Of a stretch of 64,000 nucleotides of DNA, positions 31,338 through 41,936 are shown in pieces. The position numbers and the translations under genes were made by a program. The notes beneath the pieces are model-generated. The model made no database searches, was not told the origin of the DNA, and worked only from the letters and a program-made list of their open reading frames with translations. Source of the stretch: Pseudomonas sp. PDM14 (GTDB lineage Bacteria > Pseudomonadota > Gammaproteobacteria > Pseudomonadales > Pseudomonadaceae); assembly GCF_014851905.1 (NCBI RefSeq), contig NZ_JACVAQ010000001.1:434001-498000 (forward strand), written 5' to 3'. Each line of letters opens with the position of its first letter. Within the stretch, counting starts at the first letter, position 1.

Positions 31338-33611
31338 TCAAGCAGTTGCGTTACGGTCACGTTTGGGCAGGGCGAAATAGAAGGTCGCGCCGCGCTCCAG
31401 CTCGCCCTCCGCCCAGACTCGCCCGTCATGGCGCTCGATGATCCGGCGCACACTGGCCAGGCCGATGCCCGTGCCTTCGAATTCTTCCATGCGGTGCAGG
31501 CGCTGGAACACGCCGAACAGTTTATCGACGTAGCTCATGTCGAAGCCGACCCCGTTGTCGCGGATGTACACGGCTATTTCATCGCCCAGATCCTGAGCGC
31601 CGACTTCAATGATCGCCGGCTCGCGACCGCGGGTGTACTTGATCGCGTTGGACAACAAGTTGCGCATCGCCAGGTGCAGGAAGGCCGCATCGGCGACCAC
31701 CTTCGGTAGCGGTTGCAGCACCCACTCCAGCGGGCGGCCTTCGTAGTCCGGGAGCATCTCGGTGCGTATCGCCTCGACCAGCGCATTGAGGTCGACATCC
31801 GACAGGTGCAGCGCGGCGCGGCCCATTTGCGAGAAGCTCAACAGGTTGTCTACCAGCGTGCCGGCGAAACGCGCCGACTCGCTGATGTGCTCGAGGAAGC
31901 GCACGCCGCGCTCGGACAACTTGCCGCCCTCGAACTCGCCGAGCAGTTCGGCATAGCCGGCGATGTGGCGCAGCGGCGCCCGCAGGTCGTGTGAAACGCT
32001 GTAGGAAAAAGCCTCCAGTTCCTTGTTCGACTTCTTCAGCTCCCCGGCCAGCTGGGCCAGCTCCTCGGCTTTGCGCAAGACGATGCCGAGGACTGCGGTG
32101 CGCAGCTCGGCGACACCCTCGACCTCCATCGGGTCCCAGGGGCTGGAATGACCCCTGACGGTTTCCTGCCAGCTCTCGAAGCTGTTGCGCGGGTTGAGTG
32201 CACCACCTGGGCCGACAGTCTTTTCCGGCTTGCCGGCCCACTCCACCGTGCGCGCCTGTTCGGACTTGAACCACACCAGGTAGTGCGAGTGCAGCTCGGA
32301 AATGGCCACCGCCAGCACCCCGGCAACATGCTTGCCCAGTTCGGGCAGCTCACCGATATCGCGGCTGACGTTGTCGGTCTGGAACACCTCACCACCGCCA
32401 CGCTGCGCCAGCCAGTGCACCAGGGCGTTGACCAGCGCCTGCGGTGGGGTCTGCCCGAGCAGGTCGCAACTGGTCGCGGAAATGATGGCGGCGCCATGCG
32501 CGTGGGCAAAATCCGTGAAGACATCGGGCAACGCCAGGAGGCCGCCGCTGACACTGTCACGATCAGCCATGGCCGACAGCAACTGGACGATGTGGCGACG
32601 CAAGCCGAGCAGGCGTTGCGAGCGGTTGTGGGTTTCCTTGGTCTCGACCTGCAACGACAGTACGCTACCGAGCAATTCGCAGGCGGTGCGCGTCTGAAAA
32701 CCGACGGGCTGCGGCTCGGCGTGGTGACAGGAAATCAGCCCCCACAGCTGGCCATTGACCACGATGGAAATCGACATCGATGCCAGGGTCTGCATGTTGC
32801 GCATGTACTGCAGGTGCACGGGAGAAACGCTGCGCAGCGCGGCAAAGCTGAGGTCGAGCGGCCGGTCGGTCAGCGGATTGTGCGCCGGTGTCAGCGGCGA
32901 AGGCTGGTAGTTGGCATCCTCGATGACGCGGATGCGGTTCGCACAGTACAGCGCCCTCGCCTGCTGCGGAATGTCGGTGGCCGGAAAGCACAGTCCGAGG
33001 TAGCGCGGATAGCCGGCGTCGGCCTGCTCGGCCAGAACCAGGCCATTGCCTTCGGCATCGAAACGGTACGCCATGACCCGCCCGAACCCGGTGATCCGCT
33101 TGACCTCCTCGACCGCTCGCCAACAGAGCGCCTCGACACTCTCGGCCTCCTGCAAGCGCCCGATGAAGCTGCGTACCAGCGGATAGAAGTTGCCATAGGC
33201 GGCGATGACATCGCTGGCCGGCTCGAACTCGGCGATCAGCACCTGATCGTAGCGATGCGCCATCATCGCGATCGGTCGCTCGCGGCGAGTGCCCAGCAGG
33301 AAGCGCACGTCACCGATATGGAACGGGTTGTGTACATCGACCGCCAGCTGCGCCAGGCGCGCCTGCACCAGCGGCGCATTGTCCAGCACTTGCTCCAGCG
33401 TCAGACCGAGCAGCTCGGCCGCAGGCAGGCCGAGCCAGTCATGGACGTTTTCGCTGGCCTGGACCACCCGACTGGACGACTCGTCGAAGACCAGCATGAA
33501 GCCGTGAGGCTGGATACTGCCGGGAATATGAATGGCTTCCTTGGCGCAGTTGGCTCCGGCATCGGTCAGCACTGCGTCGGTATTGCTCGGGGTCAAAGCA
33601 CTCTCCTTCAT
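31338..33611 (-). CDS. bphP: bacteriophytochrome histidine kinase BphP
   Basis: Red/far-red sensor of 757 residues from the ATG at 33611. Biliverdin would attach to Cys22 ('GANCAKEAIHIPG'), in the N-terminal extension before the PAS domain. The GAF domain has 'PATDIPQQAR' (the D-I-P motif holding the chromophore) and 'MSISIVVNGQLWGLISCHH'. The PHY tongue has 'NPRNSFESW' (the PRxSF motif). The kinase part has 'VSHDLRAPLRH', 'NAIKYT' and 'GTGIGLASVRR'. The start is uncertain because no ribosome site precedes 33611; an ATG at 33647 would add 12 residues. Confidence 0.93.
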   Translation of the reverse strand: MKESALTPSNTDAVLTDAGANCAKEAIHIPGSIQPHGFMLVFDESSSRVVQASENVHDWLGLPAAELLGLTLEQVLDNAPLVQARLAQLAVDVHNPFHIGDVRFLLGTRRERPIAMMAHRYDQVLIAEFEPASDVIAAYGNFYPLVRSFIGRLQEAESVEALCWRAVEEVKRITGFGRVMAYRFDAEGNGLVLAEQADAGYPRYLGLCFPATDIPQQARALYCANRIRVIEDANYQPSPLTPAHNPLTDRPLDLSFAALRSVSPVHLQYMRNMQTLASMSISIVVNGQLWGLISCHHAEPQPVGFQTRTACELLGSVLSLQVETKETHNRSQRLLGLRRHIVQLLSAMADRDSVSGGLLALPDVFTDFAHAHGAAIISATSCDLLGQTPPQALVNALVHWLAQRGGGEVFQTDNVSRDIGELPELGKHVAGVLAVAISELHSHYLVWFKSEQARTVEWAGKPEKTVGPGGALNPRNSFESWQETVRGHSSPWDPMEVEGVAELRTAVLGIVLRKAEELAQLAGELKKSNKELEAFSYSVSHDLRAPLRHIAGYAELLGEFEGGKLSERGVRFLEHISESARFAGTLVDNLLSFSQMGRAALHLSDVDLNALVEAIRTEMLPDYEGRPLEWVLQPLPKVVADAAFLHLAMRNLLSNAIKYTRGREPAIIEVGAQDLGDEIAVYIRDNGVGFDMSYVDKLFGVFQRLHRMEEFEGTGIGLASVRRIIERHDGRVWAEGELERGATFYFALPKRDRNATA

Positions 33612-33850
33612 GCTAACCGGTGCCCGCAAATCGCCAGCAGGCTGCATCTCCGGCGATAAAACCGGGAGCAAGGGTGTGACAGCAACAGCAGGAAAAATAT
33701 CAGCCGAAAACAGTAAAAAGCCAGGGGTGAGGCGTTCTTCTGCCACGCTGGGCACAAGTTGTCCTTGCCTGTCAGCACGGCACGCAGGAAGGCGGGAAAT
33801 CATTTCACCTTGCAGCGGCAGGAGCGAGCAACAGGGCTGTGCTCGATAAA

Positions 33851-33927
33851 TGGCGTCCCAGAGTGGGTTCGAACCACCAACCTTCCCCTTAGGAGGGGGA
33901 TGCTCTATCCAATTGAGCTACTGGGAC
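33851..33927 (-). tRNA. tRNA-Arg(CCT)
   Basis: 77 bases, CCA encoded. The acceptor stem GTCCCAG pairs with CTGGGAC. The anticodon loop CTCCTAA gives anticodon CCT, which reads the rare AGG codon. It lies upstream of bphP on the same strand and marks the right edge of the block that begins at tRNA-Pro. Confidence 0.95.
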
Positions 33928-34266
33928 GTAATGGGCGACGGGCGGCATGTTAACGGCAGTGCCTGAATTTGTCATGCACCGAGGGCCTGCGCCATATCGC
34001 CCTGGAAAGCCCATTCCACTGGGACTTCCAGACGTTTTTGTGATGATTTGGCACGATCGTTTTGCACATTGCCGCGCATTTCTGATAATTGGTGCTGGCA
34101 ATAAGCCTGCACAAGCATCAAAATACGTCGTGTAATTGGCGTCAAATAATCGACCAAACTGAACGTCGATGCTGACAGGCTGAACCACCCGCTCTAAAGT
34201 CGGTCAAAGCGCTACTATTCATAGCCTGATGCCAGCATCGCTTTCCTGAACTAACCGGTTTAATGT
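33928..34266 (+). promoter_or_regulatory. amrZ upstream region with weak AlgU-like promoter
   Basis: 339 bases with no credible gene. It holds the tRNA-Arg promoter on the minus strand and the amrZ promoter on the plus strand. GAACCA (34182-34187), 16 bases, TCAAA (34204-34208) is a weak match to the AlgU/RpoE pattern (GAACTT-N16/17-TCTGA). amrZ is AlgU-dependent in P. aeruginosa, which is the only reason to favour it. Confidence 0.35.
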
Positions 34267-34593
34267 ATGCGCCCTATGAAGCAAGCTATCTATTCCAGCC
34301 GTACGGCTGACAAGTTTGTGGTTCGTCTCCCGGACGGTATGCGCGAGCGCATTGCCGACGTGGCACGCAACCATCACCGCAGCATGAACTCGGAAATCAT
34401 CGCCCGCCTGGAGCAGAGCCTGGTCCAGGAAGGTGTTCTGGGAGACGACGAAGGCCTGCGCCTCGACAGCCCGGAGCTGTCGCTGCACGAGCGAGAGCTG
34501 CTGCAGCGCTTTCGCCAGCTTTCCCATCGCCAGCAGAACGCCTTGGTATCGTTGATCGCCCACGATGCCGAACTGGCAAACGAAGATTCCTGA
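34267..34593 (+). CDS. amrZ: ribbon-helix-helix regulator AmrZ
   Basis: 108 residues, nearly the P. aeruginosa AmrZ (AlgZ) length, and I recognise the sequence: flexible N-terminus, Arc-type ribbon-helix-helix (about 15-60; '[19 protein letters not shown]', '[17 protein letters not shown]') and the tetramerising C-terminus ('[18 protein letters not shown]'). AmrZ activates alginate synthesis and represses flagellar and Psl genes in P. aeruginosa, and controls motility and c-di-GMP in other species. The start at 34267 gives the MRP-KQ beginning of known AmrZ, although the ribosome site is weak. Confidence 0.95.
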   Translation: MRPMKQAIYSSRTADKFVVRLPDGMRERIADVARNHHRSMNSEIIARLEQSLVQEGVLGDDEGLRLDSPELSLHERELLQRFRQLSHRQQNALVSLIAHDAELANEDS

Positions 34594-34605
34594 GTCCAAC
34601 GAATA

Positions 34606-34637
34606 CAAAAAAGCCGGCTGATGCCGGCTTTTTTTGT
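34606..34637. terminator. bidirectional terminator between amrZ and mgtE
   Basis: Stem AAGCCGGC/GCCGGCTT with a TGAT loop, T9 on the plus side and a run of T opposite the A-rich left flank. The two genes converge on it. Confidence 0.85.
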
Positions 34638-34656
34638 GCGCGCTATCTGGCGCCCC

Positions 34657-36099
34657 TCACAACAGGAAGATCGTCGCCAAACCCAAGAAGATGAAGAAGC
34701 CACCGCTATCCGTGACGGCGGTGATCATCACACTGGCACCCATCGCCGGATCTCGCCCCATGCGCACCAGCGTCATCGGGATCAATACCCCCATCAGGGC
34801 TGCGAGCAGCAGGTTCAGAGTCATCGCACCCGTCATCACCACGCCCAGTGACCAGCTGTCATAGAGCAGGAACGCGACCACGCCGATCACCCCACCCCAA
34901 ACCACACCGTTCACCAGAGCAACGCTCAATTCCTTACGCAACAACCGTGCGGTATTACCTGTACTTACCTGATCCAAAGCCATGGCACGCACGATCATGG
35001 TGATGGTCTGGTTACCGGAGTTACCACCAATACCCGCCACGATCGGCATCAGCGCAGCCAATGCCACGAGCTTCTCGATCGAACCCTCGAACAAACCGAT
35101 CACCCGCGATGCCACAAAAGCCGTGATCAGGTTCAGCGCCAGCCAGGACCAGCGGTTGCCCAGCGATTTCCAGACCGAGGCAAATATATCTTCTTCTTCG
35201 CGCAGACCGGCCATGTTGAGCACTTCGGCCTCACTCTCCTCGCGAATCAGGTCGACCATTTCGTCGATGGTCAGACGGCCTATCAACTTGCCGGTCTTGT
35301 CCACAACAGGAGCGGATACCAGGTCATAGCGCTCGAACGCCTGGGCAGCATCGTAGGCATCCTCATCCGGATGAAAGCTCACCGGATCGCTGGCCATGAC
35401 ACCACGCACCTGCAGGTCAGGGTCATTCACCAGTAGCCGCTTGATCGGCAAAACACCCTTCAGCAGGCCGTCGTAATCGACCACGAACAACTTGTCCGTG
35501 TGCCCAGGCAGTTCCTTCAAGCGACGCAGATAGCGTAATACCACCTCGAGACTGACATCCTCGCGAATGGTCACCATCTCGAAGTCCATCAGCGCACCGA
35601 CCTGATCCTCCTCATAGGAAAGCGCCGAGCGCACACGCTCACGCTGCTGGGCGTCCAGCGATTCCATCAGTTCGAGAACGACGTCACGCGGCAGCTCGGG
35701 AGCGAGGTCGGCCAGCTCGTCCGCATCCATGTCCCGCGCCGCGGCGAGAATCTCGTGATCGTCCATGTCCGCGATCAGTGATTCGCGGACCGCGTCGGAT
35801 ACCTCGAGGAGAATGTCGCCATCGCGCTCGGCCTTGACCAACTGCCAGACGGTCAGTCGATCATCGAGCGGCAAGGCTTCGAGAATGTGGGCAATGTCAG
35901 CGGAGTGCAGGTCGTCAAGCTTGCGCTGCAGCTCGGCGAGGTTCTGCCGATGGACCAGACCTTCCACCAGGTCTTGGTGCTGCCCTTCCTGGCGATGCGC
36001 CAGATTTTCGAGCAGCTTGTGGCGATGCAGCAACTCGACCACCTGCGCCAGGCGATCCTGCATGCTCTCTTGCGGCTTTTTGGCTTCTACTTCAGTCAT
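34657..36099 (-). CDS. mgtE: magnesium transporter MgtE
   Basis: 480-residue Mg2+ channel. An N-terminal cytoplasmic MgtE_N superhelix (about 20-150) is followed by a CBS pair (about 155-280; 'GVMASDPVSFHPDEDAYDA', 'SAPVVDKTGKLIGRLTIDEM') that senses Mg2+. Five membrane helices follow, containing the pore motif 'PIVAGIGGNSGNQTITMIVR'. The start at 36099 (MTEVEAKKPQES) is preferred to 36147. Regulation is by Mg2+ binding to the CBS and N domains. A structured palindrome lies about 100 bases upstream of the start. Confidence 0.95.
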   Translation of the reverse strand: MTEVEAKKPQESMQDRLAQVVELLHRHKLLENLAHRQEGQHQDLVEGLVHRQNLAELQRKLDDLHSADIAHILEALPLDDRLTVWQLVKAERDGDILLEVSDAVRESLIADMDDHEILAAARDMDADELADLAPELPRDVVLELMESLDAQQRERVRSALSYEEDQVGALMDFEMVTIREDVSLEVVLRYLRRLKELPGHTDKLFVVDYDGLLKGVLPIKRLLVNDPDLQVRGVMASDPVSFHPDEDAYDAAQAFERYDLVSAPVVDKTGKLIGRLTIDEMVDLIREESEAEVLNMAGLREEEDIFASVWKSLGNRWSWLALNLITAFVASRVIGLFEGSIEKLVALAALMPIVAGIGGNSGNQTITMIVRAMALDQVSTGNTARLLRKELSVALVNGVVWGGVIGVVAFLLYDSWSLGVVMTGAMTLNLLLAALMGVLIPMTLVRMGRDPAMGASVMITAVTDSGGFFIFLGLATIFLL

Positions 36100-36199
36100 A
36101 TGGCGCGCTCCACCCCAGCAGCAGAGCACGCCACGAGGGTCAGTCAATCAGTACACGATTGGGTATTCGAGGATTTGAGCAACTACTGGGTAAGTCCAT

Positions 36200-36248
36200 G
36201 GTGGTATTCCACAAGCCCCGGCGGGGCTGACAGCGCAATCATACCACC
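36200..36248 (-). repeat. nested inverted repeat in the mgtE leader
   Basis: Outer arms GGTGGTAT (36200-36207) and ATACCACC (36241-36248) enclose a GC hairpin AGCCCC-GGC-GGGGCT (36214-36228). It lies 100-150 bases upstream of mgtE in the 322-base gap (36100-36421), which otherwise shows nothing I can name. It could be an RNA leader structure or a protein site. Confidence 0.4.
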
Positions 36249-36421
36249 GCGAGAATTCGTGTACGGACAAAATCTCGGCCAGAACAGGCTCTTGCGCTGC
36301 ACAGTTAAGCAAATTTGAGAGCACTCGAGTGGGACGCCAGCCAGCGTCGAGAAGACACCAGGTGGCGACGCCACGAACAGCGACTACGCTTGCCTGCGAG
36401 CCGTCATGGAGGACACTCGAA

Positions 36422-36919
36422 ATGCTGCGATTACTCTGCGCAGGAATTTGCGCAACCCTGCTTTACCCAACCCATCTCATCTTTGCCTCTACCGTCTTTC
36501 GCTGCGAAGACGCGGGAGGCCAGATCACCTACACACGACACGGCTGCCCGGTAACAGCAGACCAACAGCTGCAGGAGGCGTTCAACCCAACACCCGGCAA
36601 AGGCAAGCCCGTTCCTCTAGCCAAAGCCAAGAAAGAAAAACGCAGCAAATCGAAGACGGACAAGAAAAGCCAGCCCCTGGTGGTCGGACAGAAAGATGAC
36701 GGCTGCGGGAATCGAGTCACCGGGCGAGAGCGACGAAAAGCCATCGTGCAACAGCAGGAAAAATCCGGAATGACACAGGCAGACGTGGAAAGCAGCCTGG
36801 GCACCCCTGACAAGATCACCCGGCAGAGCGGGGAAACTCGTTACCACTACGTGGACAACGAAGGGAATCGCCGGCAGGTAACGTTCGATGAGGGCGGATG
36901 CGTGAAAGGCAAACGCTGA
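36422..36919 (+). CDS. envelope protein with DUF4124-like N-terminus and BamE-like C-terminus
   Basis: 165 residues with a signal peptide (about 1-22, ending 'LIFAS'). It starts with a DUF4124-like segment ('VFRCEDAGGQITYTRHGCP', two cysteines probably paired). Next is a Lys-rich linker of about 40 residues. The C-terminal segment ('GMTQADVESSLGTPDKITR', then 'RYHYVDNEGNRRQVTFDEGG') resembles the SmpA/OmlA (BamE) fold. A strong ribosome site (GGAGG) fixes the start at 36422. Periplasmic function is unknown. The combination of the two domains is inferred from sequence feel only. Confidence 0.7.
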   Translation: MLRLLCAGICATLLYPTHLIFASTVFRCEDAGGQITYTRHGCPVTADQQLQEAFNPTPGKGKPVPLAKAKKEKRSKSKTDKKSQPLVVGQKDDGCGNRVTGRERRKAIVQQQEKSGMTQADVESSLGTPDKITRQSGETRYHYVDNEGNRRQVTFDEGGCVKGKR

Positions 36920-36923
36920 AAAG

Positions 36924-36954
36924 AAAAAAGGCCCGCATTACTGCGGGCCTTTTT
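36924..36954. terminator. bidirectional terminator
   Basis: Stem AGGCCCGCA/TGCGGGCCT with a TTAC loop, T5 on the right and A6 on the left. It can end the envelope gene on the plus strand and the tRNA-Arg array on the minus strand. Confidence 0.85.
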
Positions 36955-36957
36955 ATA

Positions 36958-37034
36958 TGGTGCACTCAGGAGGATTCGAACCTCCGACCGCTCGGTTCGT
37001 AGCCGAGTACTCTATCCAGCTGAGCTATGAGTGC
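36958..37034 (-). tRNA. tRNA-Arg(ACG), copy 1
   Basis: 77 bases, CCA encoded. The acceptor stem GCACTCA pairs with TGAGTGC. The anticodon loop CTACGAA gives anticodon ACG (A34 to inosine). It is identical to the copy 150 bases away. Confidence 0.95.
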
Positions 37035-37073
37035 ATTTGGCGTTTTTAGACCAGATCGCCTCTGGTTGAAACA

Positions 37074-37104
37074 AAATGGCCTGCATTGCTGCAATGCCAT
37101 TTTT
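37074..37104 (-). terminator. hairpin between the two tRNA-Arg copies
   Basis: GCATTGC-T-GCAATGC (37083-37097) flanked by AAAATGGC and GCCATTTTT, so a stem with A/T-rich flanks. It follows the second tRNA-Arg copy on the minus strand and may process or end that transcript. Confidence 0.45.
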
Positions 37105-37107
37105 ATA

Positions 37108-37184
37108 TGGTGCACTCAGGAGGATTCGAACCTCCGACCGCTCGGTTCGTAGCCGAGTACTCTATCCAGCTGAGCTATGAGTGC
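37108..37184 (-). tRNA. tRNA-Arg(ACG), copy 2
   Basis: Identical in all 77 bases to copy 1. The shared sequence extends into the 3' flank (TTTTATA before the CCA complement on the plus strand), so the pair looks like a tandem duplication. Confidence 0.95.
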
Positions 37185-37288
37185 ATGGATTGCGCATTAT
37201 AGGGAGCCTAACCATATGGTCAAGCACTTTTCTGAATAAGCTCAATCACTTACCAGCCTTTGCACAAACACAACCAAGGTTGTGAAAA

Positions 37289-37379
37289 TGGCGGAGAAGG
37301 GGGGATTCGAACCCCCGACACCCTTTTGAGGTGTACTCCCTTAGCAGGGGAGCGCCTTCGGCCACTCGGCCACCTCTCC
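37289..37379 (-). tRNA. tRNA-Ser(GCT)
   Basis: 91 bases with the long variable arm of a class II tRNA, CCA encoded. The acceptor stem begins GGAGAGG and the anticodon loop CTGCTAA gives anticodon GCT. It lies 62 bases downstream of csrA on the same strand, then the two tRNA-Arg genes follow. Confidence 0.95.
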
Positions 37380-37441
37380 GCAACACGGGGCGCATGATAA
37401 CCATGTTTTCCCCGTTTGCAAAGCCAAAATTTCGAGAAAAA

Positions 37442-37627
37442 TTAGTGGCTTGGTTCGTCGCCCTTCTCTTTCTGAATACGCTGGTAAATCTCTTCTCGGT
37501 GTACCGCTACTTCCTTGGGAGCGTTAACACCAATACGAACCTGGTTACCTTTCACGCCCAACACGGTGACAGTAACTTCATCACCGACCATCAGGGTCTC
37601 TCCGACCCGGCGAGTCAGAATCAGCAT
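37442..37627 (-). CDS. csrA: carbon storage regulator CsrA/RsmA
   Basis: 61-residue RNA-binding global regulator, which binds GGA motifs in mRNA leaders and is antagonised by RsmY/RsmZ-type small RNAs. The sequence is canonical: '[18 protein letters not shown]', with Arg44 in '[12 protein letters not shown]' essential for RNA binding in the family. A strong ribosome site (AAGGAG) precedes it. lysC lies upstream and the tRNA-Ser/Arg array downstream on the same strand, the order I recall from other pseudomonads. Confidence 0.96.
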   Translation of the reverse strand: MLILTRRVGETLMVGDEVTVTVLGVKGNQVRIGVNAPKEVAVHREEIYQRIQKEKGDEPSH

Positions 37628-37764
37628 TCCTTTCTCCTTACGGATTTAGCACAGGACAACAGTCTGCAGAAATATAATGGTGGCAGCCCCGCCAATATCA
37701 ACTCGGAACCTTCACCCAAGTATTGACCAGTGCGAGCAAAAGGAAAGTTCCTGCTACGCCAGTC

Positions 37765-37803
37765 AAAAAAAGACGAAAGGCGCGAACTAGGCGCGCCTTT
37801 CGA
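37765..37803 (-). terminator. terminator of lysC
   Basis: Long stem from CGAAAGGCGC and GCGCCTTTCG around 37774-37802, followed on the minus strand by CTTTTTTTG. It lies 10 bases after the lysC stop. Confidence 0.8.
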
Positions 37804-37811
37804 GAGAACTC

Positions 37812-39047
37812 CTACTCGCCCTGTCTCGGGGCGTCCAGGTCGAAAGCAGTGTGCAATGCGCGCACGGCCAGCTCCAGGTACTTCTCTTCGATGACCACGG
37901 ACACCTTGATTTCCGAGGTGGAGATCATCTGGATATTGATGGTCTCCTTGGCCAGCGCTTCGAACATGCGGCTGGCAACACCCGCGTGGGAGCGCATGCC
38001 GACACCGACGATCGAGACCTTGGCGATGTTGGTGTCGCCGATCACTTCACGGGCACCCAGCTCGCGCGCTGTGTTTTCCAGAACCGCCTGAGCGCTCTGG
38101 TAATCGTTGCGGTGCACGGTGAAGGTGAAATCGGTGGTGTTATCGTGCGCGACGTTCTGCACGATCATGTCGACTTCGATGTTCGCGGCACTGATCGGGC
38201 CGAGGATCTTGAAAGCCACGCCCGGGATATCCGGCACGCCACGGATGGTCAGCTTGGCTTCGTCGCGGTTGAAAGCGATGCCGGAGATGATCGGCTGTTC
38301 CATGGATTCCTCTTCATCAAGGGTAATGAGGGTGCCCGGACCCTCCTGAAAGCTGTGCAGCACGCGCAGCGGGACGTTGTACTTGCCGGCGAATTCCACC
38401 GAACGAATCTGCAGCACCTTGGAGCCGAGGCTGGCCATTTCCAGCATCTCTTCGAAGGTGATCTTGTCCAGGCGCTGAGCCTTGGGTACTACGCGCGGGT
38501 CGGTGGTGTAGACACCATCGACATCGGTGTAGATCTGGCACTCGTCCGCCTTCAGCGCCGCCGCCAGGGCCACGCCGGTGGTATCGGAACCGCCACGCCC
38601 CAGCGTGGTGATATTGCCTTGCTCGTCGACGCCCTGGAAACCGGCGACGACCACCACGCGACCGGCCTTCAGATCGGCACGGATACGCTGATCGTCGATC
38701 TGCAGGATGCGCGCCTTGGTGTGCGCGCTGTCAGTGAGGATGCGCACCTGGTTGCCGGTGTACGACACGGCCGGCACGTCCAGCTTGATCAACGCCATGG
38801 CCAGCAGGGCAATCGTCACCTGCTCGCCAGTAGAAACCATCACGTCCAGCTCACGCGGAACCGGATGACCGTCGCTGACCTGTTTGGCCAGTTCGATCAG
38901 GCGGTTGGTTTCGCCGCTCATGGCGGACACCACGACGACGATATCGTCGCCGCCCTGGCGGAACTTCTTCACCTTCTCGGCCACCTGCTGAATACGCTCG
39001 ACGGTGCCGACGGAGGTGCCCCCAAATTTCTGTACGATCAAAGCCAT
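37812..39047 (-). CDS. lysC: aspartate kinase LysC
   Basis: 411-residue monofunctional aspartokinase, the first step to lysine, threonine and methionine. The kinase domain starts 'ALIVQKFGGTSVGTVERI' and contains 'TLGRGGSDTTGVALAAAL'. Two ACT-type regulatory domains form the C-terminal third ('LTIRGVPDIPGVAFKILGPI', 'VSIVGVGMRSHAGVA'), giving feedback control by lysine and threonine. An internal Met near the ACT region could produce a beta subunit, as in related class enzymes. It is followed by csrA and preceded by alaS on the same strand. Confidence 0.95.
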   Translation of the reverse strand: MALIVQKFGGTSVGTVERIQQVAEKVKKFRQGGDDIVVVVSAMSGETNRLIELAKQVSDGHPVPRELDVMVSTGEQVTIALLAMALIKLDVPAVSYTGNQVRILTDSAHTKARILQIDDQRIRADLKAGRVVVVAGFQGVDEQGNITTLGRGGSDTTGVALAAALKADECQIYTDVDGVYTTDPRVVPKAQRLDKITFEEMLEMASLGSKVLQIRSVEFAGKYNVPLRVLHSFQEGPGTLITLDEEESMEQPIISGIAFNRDEAKLTIRGVPDIPGVAFKILGPISAANIEVDMIVQNVAHDNTTDFTFTVHRNDYQSAQAVLENTARELGAREVIGDTNIAKVSIVGVGMRSHAGVASRMFEALAKETINIQMISTSEIKVSVVIEEKYLELAVRALHTAFDLDAPRQGE

Positions 39048-39148
39048 GTCAAAAAGCCGCCTGATTCCTCAAGGGCGCCCATTAGACCCGCATCGGGTCA
39101 CACTGCCAAGGCCCGTCGGGCGCGCTGTGGGCCTTGGTTTTCGCTGTC

Positions 39149-41773
<2,625 letters not shown>

Positions 41774-41936
41774 TTATTCATTCCAGGCAAACGGCGGCCA
41801 CGGCAAAGCCGGCAAAGGGCCGCATTATATCGGCCTTGCACGGCATGGACAGCCTGTTTAACCGGGAAAACGGATAGAAAACGCCTATCGGGAGCTCAGG
41901 GCAAGGGGAATACCGGTGAAATGCCGCTTGGTCGCG

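Noticed and set aside
33851..33927. tRNA-Arg(CCT) as an attachment site of an integrative element
   Set aside because: No integrase gene and no repeated tRNA 3' fragment was found within the window.
37108..37184. Repeat pair near 36958-37184 as CRISPR or mobile repeats
   Set aside because: Both repeats fold as complete tRNA-Arg genes with encoded CCA.
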